Source: Heyndrickxia camelliae (lineage in GTDB: Bacteria; Bacillota; Bacilli; Bacillales; Bacillaceae_C). Taken from it: 64,000 nucleotides of DNA. The notes beneath the pieces were generated by a model. It searched no databases, was not told the origin of the DNA, and saw only the letters and a list, made by a program, of their open reading frames with translations. Positions 27,078 through 35,252 of the stretch are shown piece by piece. The stretch spans positions 248,001-312,000 of the forward strand of contig NZ_PIQO01000002.1 of NCBI RefSeq assembly GCF_002844575.1, read 5' to 3'. Positions within the stretch are counted from its first letter, which is position 1; each line of letters starts with the position of its first letter. Made by a program: the position numbers and the translations under genes.

Positions 27078-27220
27078 GAAAAGTGTAAGTGCCTTGAGCA
27101 TCGGCGTATGGACTTCGTAGTCTCTGACGGAGATAAAGGAAACACAGCGAGGTAGTTCACTGATGTTGACTATTCGTAGGGAGGAGACGGAGAAATCCAC
27201 TAGCTGATAGGCGCTGGTGA
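27078..27220 (+). repeat. Candidate structured intergenic element (about 143 bp)
   Basis: Starts AAAAGTGTAAGTGCC and ends AGGCGCTGGTG, so its ends can pair, and it is rich in internal complementarity (GACTTCGTAGTC; TGACGGAGATAAAGG echoed by GAGACGGAGAAATCC). It has no convincing coding frame and a different base texture from its neighbours. The plan (AAAGCG..AAGCGCC to GGCGCTGG) resembles intergenic repeats I recall from other Bacillus genomes. Function unknown. Confidence 0.45.
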
Positions 27221-27320
27221 AATTTGAAGTACCAATTTCACTTGGAGCTAGATATAGTCTAAACATGTTAAATAATTCATTTAACAAATAAAATATCATT
27301 CTTTTAAGGAGGACTTAACT

Positions 27321-28172
27321 TTGACAACTATTACGAATTCTCTCTCTGCCTTTGCAGACAAAATACGTTACTATACATTAAAAGAATTAGGTCATACCGG
27401 GTTCGGTCATTATGGTGGGAGTCTATCTATAGTGGAGGTCTTGGCTGTTTTATACGGCAAGCATATCAATAAAAATGTCCAAGAGCCACATAACCCAGAT
27501 CGTGATTATTTTGTGCTTTCAAAAGGTCATGGAGGTCCTGCTCTTTATGCAACACTATTCTTAAAGGGCTTTATTTCAGAAGATGTCCTCTATTCCTTAA
27601 ATCAAAATGGAACCACATTGCCTTCACACCCGGATCGAAACTTAACTCCTGGAGTTGAAATGACTACTGGCTCTTTAGGACAAGGCATATCGGTTGCTGC
27701 GGGCATCGCTTATAGTAATAAGCTTGATGGACGTTCAAACTATACGTACTGCATTGTCGGTGACGGGGAACTGAACGAAGGGGAGTGTTGGGAAGCCTTT
27801 CAATTTGCTGGACATCATCGTTTAAACCATTTAATCGTTTTTATTGATGATAATAAAAAGCAATTAGATGGCCCTACCAAGGATATTATTGATCCACTTG
27901 ATTTTGTTGAAAAAATGAAATCATTTGGTTTTGCTGCAAGTCGCGTTGATGGCAGCTCTACCTCCGCTATTGATGTGGCAATCCAACAAGCAAAACTAGT
28001 GACGGACAGACCAATTGCCATTGTCCTTGATACGATAAAAGGACAAGGTGTACCCTATCTGGAACAAAAAGCGGATAATCATCATATTCGTCCGAATGAA
28101 GAAGATAAAAAAGCGTTGCGACAAGCGATTGAAGAGTTAGAACAACGTATTAAGGACGGTGAAGGAGCATGA
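27321..28172 (+). CDS. Transketolase, N-terminal (thiamine diphosphate) subunit
   Basis: A 283-residue protein equal to the N-terminal third of a transketolase. The thiamine diphosphate-Mg motif is GDGELNEGECWEA with the following NHLIVFIDDN. KGHGGPALY and TTGSLGQGISVAAG also match. The start is TTG, 8 nt after AGGAGG. It overlaps the C-terminal subunit gene by ATGA, indicating balanced translation. Together they transfer two-carbon ketol units between sugar phosphates. Placement after an Ula-type PTS suggests use in breakdown of the imported sugar phosphate. Confidence 0.93.
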   Translation: MTTITNSLSAFADKIRYYTLKELGHTGFGHYGGSLSIVEVLAVLYGKHINKNVQEPHNPDRDYFVLSKGHGGPALYATLFLKGFISEDVLYSLNQNGTTLPSHPDRNLTPGVEMTTGSLGQGISVAAGIAYSNKLDGRSNYTYCIVGDGELNEGECWEAFQFAGHHRLNHLIVFIDDNKKQLDGPTKDIIDPLDFVEKMKSFGFAASRVDGSSTSAIDVAIQQAKLVTDRPIAIVLDTIKGQGVPYLEQKADNHHIRPNEEDKKALRQAIEELEQRIKDGEGA

Positions 28173-29116
28173 CAAAAACCTTACAATTGGACACATTAGA
28201 AATGAGGCAAGTATACGCAACGACACTAAAGGAACTAGCGGCAGCCGATAATCGAGTGATTGCTTTAGAAGCGGATTTAAGTAGTTCTATGTCAACGGGA
28301 CGCTTAAAAGACGAAATACCTAATCAGTATTTAAATCTTGGAATTATGGAAGCAAACATGATGGGAGTTACTGCTGGTCTTTCCCTCACAGGAAGAAAGC
28401 CATTCGTCCATTCTTTCGGACAATTTGTAACACGACGCGCCTTCGATCAAATATTTGTGTCTTTGGCATATGCAAAATTAAATGCTGTGCTCGTTGGATC
28501 AGACGCTGGTGTAACGGCGGAACATAATGGCGGTACTCATATGACTTTTGAGGATATAGGACTTATGCGTGAAGTTCCGAATGCAAAAGTATACGAAGTA
28601 AGTGATGCGGTTCAATTTTCCTACATTCTTCGCAAAGCATACCATGAGGGCGGTGTTAACTATATCCGCACGATTCGAAAAAATGCAGTTCATCTATATG
28701 AAGAAGGAGAAACATTTGAGAAAGCAAAGATTCTTACGGAAGGAAAAGATATTACAATTGTTGCTAGCGGCATTCTTGTAGCCGAGGCACTTAACGCTGC
28801 AGAGCAATTAAAAGATATGGGAATATCCGCAACTGTCATTGATATGTTTTCCATAAAACCATTAGATATAGATACACTAGTAGCTTCCGCAAAACAAACA
28901 GGTGCCGTTTTAACAGCGGAAAATCATAATGTAAATGGCGGACTGGGAAGTGCAGTAGCGGAAGCTCTTGGCGAACACTATCCGGTTCCCCTTTACCGGA
29001 TTGGTGTTCGGGAACAATTTGGTCAGGTTGGGAAACTGGATTACTTAAAAGAATTTTATGGATTAACAGCGGGGAACATTGTTCAGCAAGCCGAAATACT
29101 TATCAAAAGAAAATGA
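28169..29116 (+). CDS. Transketolase, C-terminal (pyrimidine-binding) subunit
   Basis: A 315-residue protein with the PYR domain (EADLSSSMSTGRLKDEIP, NLGIMEANMMGVTAGLS with the catalytic glutamate, GSDAGVTAEHNGGTHMTFED) followed by the transketolase C-terminal domain (VIDMFSIKPLD, AENHNVNGGLGSAVAEAL). It pairs with the preceding N-terminal subunit, whose stop it overlaps by 4 nt. Split transketolases are common in Firmicutes and archaea. A REP-like repeat begins directly after its TGA. Confidence 0.94.
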   Translation: MTKTLQLDTLEMRQVYATTLKELAAADNRVIALEADLSSSMSTGRLKDEIPNQYLNLGIMEANMMGVTAGLSLTGRKPFVHSFGQFVTRRAFDQIFVSLAYAKLNAVLVGSDAGVTAEHNGGTHMTFEDIGLMREVPNAKVYEVSDAVQFSYILRKAYHEGGVNYIRTIRKNAVHLYEEGETFEKAKILTEGKDITIVASGILVAEALNAAEQLKDMGISATVIDMFSIKPLDIDTLVASAKQTGAVLTAENHNVNGGLGSAVAEALGEHYPVPLYRIGVREQFGQVGKLDYLKEFYGLTAGNIVQQAEILIKRK

Positions 29117-29147
29117 GATGGAAGCGGGGGCGGGTTCCTTGTCCCTA
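29117..29147. repeat. REP-like element next to the transketolase stop
   Basis: GATGGAAGCGGGGGCGGG followed by TTCCTTGTCCCTA, beginning at the base after the TGA. Confidence 0.65.
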
Positions 29148-29175
29148 GCTTCATTTTTTTAGAATCTATTTGCGC

Positions 29176-29201
29176 GAGGCCAATAAAGGCCTCTTTTCTT
29201 T
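29176..29201 (+). terminator. Terminator of the PTS-transketolase operon
   Basis: GAGGCC, loop AATAAA, GGCCTC and then TTTTCTTT. Confidence 0.85.
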
Positions 29202-29206
29202 GTTGA

Positions 29207-29235
29207 TGGGAAATAGTACCCGACCCCCTTGTCCT
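29207..29235. repeat. REP-like palindrome
   Basis: TGGGAAATAGTACCCGACCC with the right arm CCTTGTCCT; imperfect copy between the terminator and the HAD gene. Confidence 0.65.
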
Positions 29236-29295
29236 AATCCCTATTTTTCATACATGTTATAATATACAGTATTTATATTTTTAGGAGTGATAGAT

Positions 29296-29997
29296 TTGAC
29301 AGCTGTTTTTTTCGATTTAGATGATACATTATATGATCAACTGCAGCCTTTTCAAAGTGCATTCAACTCTTTATTTTCTCATATAACTGACGTTACCATC
29401 TTGGACTTATACAAAAAGAGCAGAGAGTATAGTGACAGAGTCTTTCCATTGACGGAGTCAGGAAAAATGACCGTTGAGGAGATGAATAAAAATCGAGTAA
29501 TCTACGCATTTGACCACTTTCATTATCAAATTTCTGAAGAGGAAGCGATGCATTTTCAAGAAATATATAAAGAGCATCAATATAAAATTTCCTTAGTTCC
29601 GGAGATGGAAAATATCTTAAACTATCTATCAAGCAAAAATGTTCCTTTATATATTCTTACGAACGGACATTCTAATCACCAACGATTAAAATTGGAGGCT
29701 TTAAATCCCTTTCAGTGGATTCCCCAAAATAATATTTTCGTTTCAAGTGAAGTAGGCTATTCCAAGCCCCAAAAAGAAATATTTGAGTACGTAAATGCTC
29801 AAACCAATACAACCGCTTCTGAATCCTTCATAATTGGAGATTCTTTTGAAAATGATATTATGGGGGCACATAATGCAAAGTGGAACTCCATTTGGCTCAA
29901 TACAAAACAAAGAAAAATGCCTTCCAATGAAAGGCACCCTAATTATGAAGCAACATCGTATCGGGAATTAGAAGAACTAATAAAGAATACCTTTTAG
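29296..29997 (+). CDS. HAD-superfamily hydrolase
   Basis: A 233-residue phosphatase-like protein of HAD subfamily IA. The nucleophile motif is FFDLDDTLYD, motif II is ILTNGH, and motifs III/IV are YSKPQKEIF and IGDSFENDIMGA. The cap domain spans about residues 15-95. A GTG at 29287 lies inside the AGGAG box, so the TTG at 29296, 8 nt after it, is the likely start (MTAVFFDL). It resembles YfnB/YjjG-type nucleotidases. The substrate is unknown. A REP-like repeat starts 3 bp after the stop. Confidence 0.85.
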   Translation: MTAVFFDLDDTLYDQLQPFQSAFNSLFSHITDVTILDLYKKSREYSDRVFPLTESGKMTVEEMNKNRVIYAFDHFHYQISEEEAMHFQEIYKEHQYKISLVPEMENILNYLSSKNVPLYILTNGHSNHQRLKLEALNPFQWIPQNNIFVSSEVGYSKPQKEIFEYVNAQTNTTASESFIIGDSFENDIMGAHNAKWNSIWLNTKQRKMPSNERHPNYEATSYRELEELIKNTF

Positions 29998-30000
29998 ACA

Positions 30001-30065
30001 TGGATGGGGTCGGGTCCCTTTTCCGAATGCATGGGGAATGCATGGGGACAGGTTCCTCGTCCCAT
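30001..30065. repeat. Two REP-like elements with a small tandem duplication
   Basis: Copies at 30001-30024 and 30042-30065 (ATGGGGACAGGTTCCTCGTC). Between them AATGCATGGGG occurs twice in tandem (30026-30036, 30037-30047). Confidence 0.75.
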
Positions 30066-30104
30066 TTTTCTTAACAATGTAGACGAGGATATTCCACCGT
30101 CAAA

Positions 30105-30157
30105 TGGGAAAAGAGAACCGTCCCTCCATCCCAACTGGGAAAAGGGACCTGTCCCCT
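30105..30157. repeat. Two REP-like palindromes, one overlapping a stop codon
   Basis: Copies at 30105-30133 and 30136-30157 (TGGGAAAAGGGACCTGTCCC). The second overlaps the complement of the TAG stop (30156-30158) of the creatinase-like gene. Confidence 0.85.
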
Positions 30158-31337
30158 AATTGCAAATCATGGATGCGAAGTCTCTAGGGTAATAGGTAAG
30201 CATTTCCATCCCATTCTGCGTAACTAGAACGGTATCGGAATGCCTGAATCCGCCTAATCCTCTTACGTAAATGCCTGGTTCCACCGTAAAGACCATACCT
30301 GGTTGAATAATTGTTTCATCTCCAAGATCAAAGAATGGAGCTTCATGACCCAATAATCCAATGTTGTGACCAGTATGGTGTTGCACTAAATGCTCGACTC
30401 CCGCTTCTTTGAAGTATTTTTGTACCTCTTGTTCCACACTAGAGCAAGGAATACCGGGACGAATCGATTTAAAAGCAACATCTTGAGCTTCATACATTAT
30501 ATTAAAATATTTTTCTTGCTCCTTACTTGCCTCTTGCACAAACATCGTGCGTTCAAGCTCGCTATGATATCCCCATACAGTTGCTGCTGCTCCCGTTACA
30601 AGAGTATCTCCCTTTTTCAACACAATATTTTGTGTCACCGCATGCGGAAATGCAGACATTGGACCAACTTGACCTCGGAAAACGGCAAATGCAGTACTTC
30701 CATGAGGTTTATAATCCTTTCCGAGTGTTTCAATCATCGCCATCGTTGCTTCGGAGGATGCTCTACTAGTAATCTCAATTTCGCTAAGCCCTGGCTTCGA
30801 ATATTTTTGAAGCAGGCGATGAGCAAGATTTCCCCAACGGCAGGATTCTTTAATTAGTTCTATTTCATTAGGAGATTTAACAAAACGCATTTCTTCCACA
30901 ATCCCCTTAATGGAGACAAATTCTTTCGCACTTAAAAACTCATTAACAGCCGGCCCCCTATAACCACTTGGAGAACCATAGCCAATCGCGTCGTAGCCAA
31001 CGGTTTTTCCTTCAAAGCCCGAATTATATAATGCATCTTTGAAATATTCCATTGGATGTCGAAGCCCTGGATATTCTGGGTAAGAATGAACAACATCAAC
31101 ATTCGCAAATTCCTCTGCATGTTCATGCTCCAATGCCGGAACCAATAAATGGGTTTGCATATTCGGATCGATGAAAAATCCTATCGGCCTTTCTGTCGGA
31201 TGAAAGTGAAACCCTGTTAAATAAAAAATATCTGTCACACTAAACAACACAGCACAATCAATCTGTTTATCTTGTAAAATTCCAAAAAACTTTTCCTGTC
31301 TTTCTAAGATTTCCTCTTTTGGTATAGCTAACAGCAT
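30156..31337 (-). CDS. M24-family creatinase-like protein with altered metal site
   Basis: A 393-residue pita-bread-fold protein: N-terminal creatinase domain (about 1-150) and C-terminal M24 domain. Of the five metal ligands of aminopeptidase P/prolidase, the first Asp is lost (TGAAATVWGY), the second is Glu (SELERT) and the last Glu is Ser (FRHSDTV); the His in GHNIG and the Glu in TVEPG remain. GY(x)SELERTMF and GGFRHSD resemble metal-free creatinase more than a peptidase. AAGGAG lies 8 nt before the ATG at 31337. It is 18 bp after the last ABC transporter gene, so it probably acts on the imported compound: an amidino or amide compound, or a peptide. Confidence 0.82.
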   Translation of the reverse strand: MLLAIPKEEILERQEKFFGILQDKQIDCAVLFSVTDIFYLTGFHFHPTERPIGFFIDPNMQTHLLVPALEHEHAEEFANVDVVHSYPEYPGLRHPMEYFKDALYNSGFEGKTVGYDAIGYGSPSGYRGPAVNEFLSAKEFVSIKGIVEEMRFVKSPNEIELIKESCRWGNLAHRLLQKYSKPGLSEIEITSRASSEATMAMIETLGKDYKPHGSTAFAVFRGQVGPMSAFPHAVTQNIVLKKGDTLVTGAAATVWGYHSELERTMFVQEASKEQEKYFNIMYEAQDVAFKSIRPGIPCSSVEQEVQKYFKEAGVEHLVQHHTGHNIGLLGHEAPFFDLGDETIIQPGMVFTVEPGIYVRGLGGFRHSDTVLVTQNGMEMLTYYPRDFASMICN

Positions 31338-31355
31338 GTTCAACACTCCTTCTTT

Positions 31356-32327
31356 TTAATTTGTATATAAATGACAAGCCACAGTGTGACCATCATCAAA
31401 CGAAATTACAGGGGGTTTTTCTCTTTTGCAAATATCCATACAAGATGCGCAACGAGGATGAAAAGTACAGCCGTTTGGCGGATTCGCAGGACTTGGAACA
31501 TCCCCCGATAAAACTATTCTCTCTTTCTTTTCATCAGGATGATTAATTGGTACCGCTGATATTAGTGCTTTTGTATAGGGATGCATTGGTTCTGTAAAAA
31601 GCTGTTCTGTTTCCGCTAGTTCTACTATCTTTCCCAAATACATGACAGCTACTCTATCAGTAATATGCCTTACTACACCAAGATCGTGAGAAATAAAAAT
31701 ATAAGTCAGATTAAATTTATCTTGTAATTGTAATAATAGATTAATAACTTGCGATTGCACGGAAACATCCAAAGCGGATACCGGTTCATCTGCTACAATT
31801 AATTCTGGGTTTAATATGACAGCTTTTGCAATTCCAATTCTTTGCCTTTGTCCACCGGAAAATTCATGGGGATAGCGTTCTAAGTGGTAGGAAGATAAAC
31901 CTACAATTTCTAGTATTTCAATCGCTTTTTCTATTCTTTCCTTTTTCGAATATAATTGATGAACCCGTAAAGGTTCGGTTAATATTTGTTTGATCGTTTT
32001 CTTCGGATTAAGAGAGGCATATGGATCTTGAAACACCATTTGCATCTTCCGTCTTAATCTTCGCATTTTTTCATAGGAAAGAAGATTGATATCGCTTCCT
32101 TCGAAAAGAATTTGCCCTTCTGTAGGCTCATCCAGCCTTAATATCGTTCTTCCAGTTGTGGATTTGCCACATCCGCTTTCTCCTACAATCCCGAATGTTT
32201 CACCTTTATTAACATGAAAGGAAATGTCATCAACAGCCTTTACCTGGATATTATCTTTAAACCACCCTTGCTCGATGTCATAAAATTTTTTTAGGCCCCT
32301 TACTTCTAATATCGCTTCATTTGACAT
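31356..32327 (-). CDS. Peptide-type ABC transporter ATP-binding protein (OppF/DppF-like)
   Basis: A 323-residue ATPase with Walker [10 protein letters not shown], the signature [14 protein letters not shown], Walker [13 protein letters not shown] and the oligopeptide transporter C-terminal domain with a cysteine-rich cluster ([14 protein letters not shown]) typical of OppD/F. It energises uptake together with the OppD-like ATPase. Its start overlaps the preceding ATPase gene by 11 nt; GAGGTGAT precedes the ATG. Fifth gene of a six-gene leftward operon. Confidence 0.93.
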   Translation of the reverse strand: MSNEAILEVRGLKKFYDIEQGWFKDNIQVKAVDDISFHVNKGETFGIVGESGCGKSTTGRTILRLDEPTEGQILFEGSDINLLSYEKMRRLRRKMQMVFQDPYASLNPKKTIKQILTEPLRVHQLYSKKERIEKAIEILEIVGLSSYHLERYPHEFSGGQRQRIGIAKAVILNPELIVADEPVSALDVSVQSQVINLLLQLQDKFNLTYIFISHDLGVVRHITDRVAVMYLGKIVELAETEQLFTEPMHPYTKALISAVPINHPDEKKERIVLSGDVPSPANPPNGCTFHPRCASCMDICKREKPPVISFDDGHTVACHLYTN

Positions 32328-33336
32328 GGGACATCACCTCTTGTGTTTCTCCCTCATATAACCAGCAACGACATGATTGGTGGTTAAGTTTTAAAAGTGG
32401 CGGTCTTTCGTTTCTGCACTTATCAGAAACATGTGGACATCTTGTGGAAAAGGCACACCCTTTTGGGATTTCATCCGGTCTTGGGACATTTCCTTTGATA
32501 GAATAAAGATTTTGTTTTCTTTCGTTCAATTTCGGTAACGATGCCAGAAGTCCCTGTGAATAAGGATGTTTCGGTTCATTAAATAGGGTACGAACATCTG
32601 TATTTTCGACAATCTCACCGGCATACATAACAATGACTCTGTCACAGGTTTCTGCAATGACTCCAAGATCATGAGTAATTAACAACATCGCCATCTGATT
32701 CTCACTTTTAATTTTCTTCATCAAATCTAATATTTGAGCCTGAATAGTGACATCCAATGCAGTTGTTGGTTCATCCGCAATCAATAACTTTGGCTTGCAA
32801 AGCATCGCCAATGAGATCATTACTCGCTGGCGCATTCCACCAGAAAGCTGATGTGGATATTCATCTATTATTTCCTCCGCCCTAGGGATGCCCACTAGTT
32901 TTAGCATTTCGATAATTTTTCGCCGAATTTCCTTTTTACTAAGTTCTGTATGCTGTCTAAGTGGCTCACTAAGCTGTTCTCCGATGGTGAACACCGGATT
33001 CAGAGAAGTCATCGGCTCCTGGAAAATCATTGCTATATCGTTTCCTCTTAATTTCCTCATTTCACGCTCCTTTAAGTGGGAAATTCTTTTTCCTTCCAGC
33101 AATATCTCCCCCTCTGCTATGTAACCTGCTGGAGATGGTAGCAACCCCATTACTGCCAATGATGTCACACTTTTTCCACAGCCAGATTCTCCTACAATCC
33201 CTAATGTTTCTCCCTCATGTACCTGAAAATCAACACCGCGAACTGGTTGAACAGTCCCCATAGAGGTGTTAAATCGAACTTGCAAATCCTTCACTTCCAG
33301 AATCTTGTTATTTAAAGCTCCTCCCTCTTTGTTCAT
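32317..33336 (-). CDS. Peptide-type ABC transporter ATP-binding protein (OppD/DppD-like)
   Basis: A 339-residue ATPase with Walker A GESGCGKS, signature [12 protein letters not shown], Walker [13 protein letters not shown] and the C-terminal cysteine cluster [20 protein letters not shown] lies 7 nt before the ATG at 33336; a GTG one codon upstream is less well placed. The ATG shares one base with the stop of the permease gene. With OppF-like it forms the ATPase heterodimer of the transporter. Confidence 0.93.
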   Translation of the reverse strand: MNKEGGALNNKILEVKDLQVRFNTSMGTVQPVRGVDFQVHEGETLGIVGESGCGKSVTSLAVMGLLPSPAGYIAEGEILLEGKRISHLKEREMRKLRGNDIAMIFQEPMTSLNPVFTIGEQLSEPLRQHTELSKKEIRRKIIEMLKLVGIPRAEEIIDEYPHQLSGGMRQRVMISLAMLCKPKLLIADEPTTALDVTIQAQILDLMKKIKSENQMAMLLITHDLGVIAETCDRVIVMYAGEIVENTDVRTLFNEPKHPYSQGLLASLPKLNERKQNLYSIKGNVPRPDEIPKGCAFSTRCPHVSDKCRNERPPLLKLNHQSCRCWLYEGETQEVMSHVK

Positions 33337-34247
33337 CACGATTCCCCCTTCATTTCAGGATCAAGCTCGTCTCGAAGCCAATCGCCAAATAGATTTACCC
33401 CTAAAGTAGTAATAACGATTGCTAGTCCTGGAAATGTAATGAGCCACCATGAATTAAAAATATAGTCCTTCCCTTCATTCAACATATTGCCCCAAGCAGG
33501 CTGAGGTGGTTGAACTCCAAAGCCTAAGAAGCTGACTGAGGCTTCAGCGATGATAAAGGAAGCTACTTGCAGTGAGGATAAGACTATGATTGGCGTAAAC
33601 AGGTTTGGCAGTATATGCTTGACAATGATTTCCCACCTTGGTACACCAGTCGCCACACATGATAGGATAAACTCCTTTTCCCTTAGTGCTAAAACTTCAC
33701 TTCTGACAACACGCGCGAACATTACCCAACCACCAATAACGAGAGAAATAATGATATTTTTCAACCCTGCTCCAAGCACAGCATTGACCACTAATACTAG
33801 TAAAATAAAAGGGAAACTAAGTTGAACGTCGACAATTCTCATTAAAATGACGTCAATCCATCCGCGAAAATACCCGGAAATGATCCCGATAATACTTCCT
33901 ATTAATCCGGAAAGAAATACGGTTGTAATTCCAATAATGAGAGAGATTTTTGTTCCCGCAATGATTCTTGATAGAATATCACGACCAAGTTGATCTGTTC
34001 CCAGTAGATGCCCCTTCGTCATAGGAGGCAGAAGCTTGTCTCCAAAGCTTGCCTTCAAAGGATCAAAAGGGGCAATCCAGCTACCCGCAACGCCTAGAAC
34101 CAATAGAAAGATAATAATAATAAAACCTGCTAAGCCGGTTTTACTTTTACTAAGCTGTTTAAAAAAATGCCTTACTTTCGATTTCTTTTTTATCGAAGGG
34201 AAAACAACAGTAGGATTGATTTCATTTTCTATCATCATTTTAGACAT
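33336..34247 (-). CDS. Peptide-type ABC transporter permease (OppC/DppC-like)
   Basis: A 303-residue inner-membrane permease with about six transmembrane segments. The N-terminal first segment (AGFIIIIFLLVLGVAGSW) and the EAA loop region GVPRWEIIVKHILPNLFTP are those of DppC. The phrase LLGTDQLGRDILSRIIAGTKISL is the family hallmark in part (LGTDQLGRDILSR). It pairs with the OppB-like permease 11 bp upstream. Confidence 0.93.
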   Translation of the reverse strand: MSKMMIENEINPTVVFPSIKKKSKVRHFFKQLSKSKTGLAGFIIIIFLLVLGVAGSWIAPFDPLKASFGDKLLPPMTKGHLLGTDQLGRDILSRIIAGTKISLIIGITTVFLSGLIGSIIGIISGYFRGWIDVILMRIVDVQLSFPFILLVLVVNAVLGAGLKNIIISLVIGGWVMFARVVRSEVLALREKEFILSCVATGVPRWEIIVKHILPNLFTPIIVLSSLQVASFIIAEASVSFLGFGVQPPQPAWGNMLNEGKDYIFNSWWLITFPGLAIVITTLGVNLFGDWLRDELDPEMKGES

Positions 34248-34258
34248 TCTATCACCTC

Positions 34259-35176
34259 CTATTTCACACGAATTTGCGGATTTACATAGGCATAAGCTAT
34301 GTCAGCTATAAAATTAATAATGGAATAAACGACTGCAATGAAGAAGACTCCTGCTAGGACAATAGGGAAATCGCGGTTTAGCAATGATTGCATCAGTAAT
34401 CTTCCCACTCCCGGCCATGAGAACACTACCTCTGTTATAACAGCCCCACCAAGCAGTACCCCTAGGTCTAACGCTACTAACGTAATGATTGGGATTAACG
34501 AGTTCTTTAAGGCATATTTAAAAAGAACTCGCATCATAGGAACACCTGATGCTTTTGCTGTTCGAATATAGTCCTTCTTTAACACATCTAGCATGGTGGA
34601 ACGTGTAAACCTAGCAAACCTCGCAACGCTATAAGCTGCTAAAGTAATAGTTGGTAGAATCATATGATAAATGGTTCCTCCGCCGCCGGATGGGAGCAAA
34701 TGAAATACTGCTGCAAAAAAGAAGATTAATAGTAAACCCAGCCAAAAACTTGGAATCGCTTGCCCCAAGACTGTAAGCCCTACCCCTATTCGGTCATAGA
34801 AAGTATTTCTTTTATAGGCAGATAGAATTCCGATTGGTATGGCAATTAATATGGATAAACCTAAAGCTGCAAAGGCTAATTGAAAGGTTGCAGGCACCCT
34901 CCCCAATACTACAGACAAGGCATCTTCATGACTTCGCAGTGATTCTCCAAAATCTCCTTGAATAGCTTTAAGAAGGAAATCTCCATACTGAACATAAAGA
35001 GGACGATCAAAGCCTAACATTTCACGATATTGAGCAATTTGGTCTTTTGGTGCATCTGGAGGAAGGAAAAGAGTAGCAGGGTCTCCTGACAGTCTAAGTA
35101 AGAAAAATACGGCTGTTAAGGCAAGAAATATAACAACAATCATTTGGATGGTACGTTTTATAATGAATTCAACCAT
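34259..35176 (-). CDS. Peptide-type ABC transporter permease (OppB/DppB-like)
   Basis: A 305-residue permease with six hydrophobic segments, the RLSGDPATLFLPPDAP periplasmic loop and the EAA motif ASGVPMMRVLFKYALKNSL. An ATG at 35194 precedes the frame, but GGAGG lies 11 nt before the ATG at 35176, and MVEFIIKRTIQMI is the usual OppB start, so 35176 is preferred. It follows the binding-protein gene after a hairpin. Confidence 0.92.
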   Translation of the reverse strand: MVEFIIKRTIQMIVVIFLALTAVFFLLRLSGDPATLFLPPDAPKDQIAQYREMLGFDRPLYVQYGDFLLKAIQGDFGESLRSHEDALSVVLGRVPATFQLAFAALGLSILIAIPIGILSAYKRNTFYDRIGVGLTVLGQAIPSFWLGLLLIFFFAAVFHLLPSGGGGTIYHMILPTITLAAYSVARFARFTRSTMLDVLKKDYIRTAKASGVPMMRVLFKYALKNSLIPIITLVALDLGVLLGGAVITEVVFSWPGVGRLLMQSLLNRDFPIVLAGVFFIAVVYSIINFIADIAYAYVNPQIRVK

Positions 35177-35205
35177 ATATGTGAAATCCTCCATTCCTGA
35201 CTTGC

Positions 35206-35246
35206 AAAAAAATGATAATGTTAAGGAAGGGATAGCCCTTCCTTAA
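35206..35246 (-). terminator. Intra-operon hairpin after the binding-protein gene
   Basis: TTAAGGAAGGG and CCCTTCCTTAA arms (35221-35246) with T-rich sequence following on the minus strand. It probably lowers expression of the permease and ATPase genes relative to the binding protein. Confidence 0.8.
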
Positions 35247-35252
35247 CATCTC

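Noticed and set aside
27075-27299. A 74-codon open frame on the minus strand in the spacer before the transketolase
   Set aside because: It overlaps the structured element, has no ribosome site and no recognisable protein features.
30156-31337. Annotating the M24 protein simply as Xaa-Pro dipeptidase
   Set aside because: Three of the five metal ligands are replaced, so the usual metallopeptidase function cannot be assumed.
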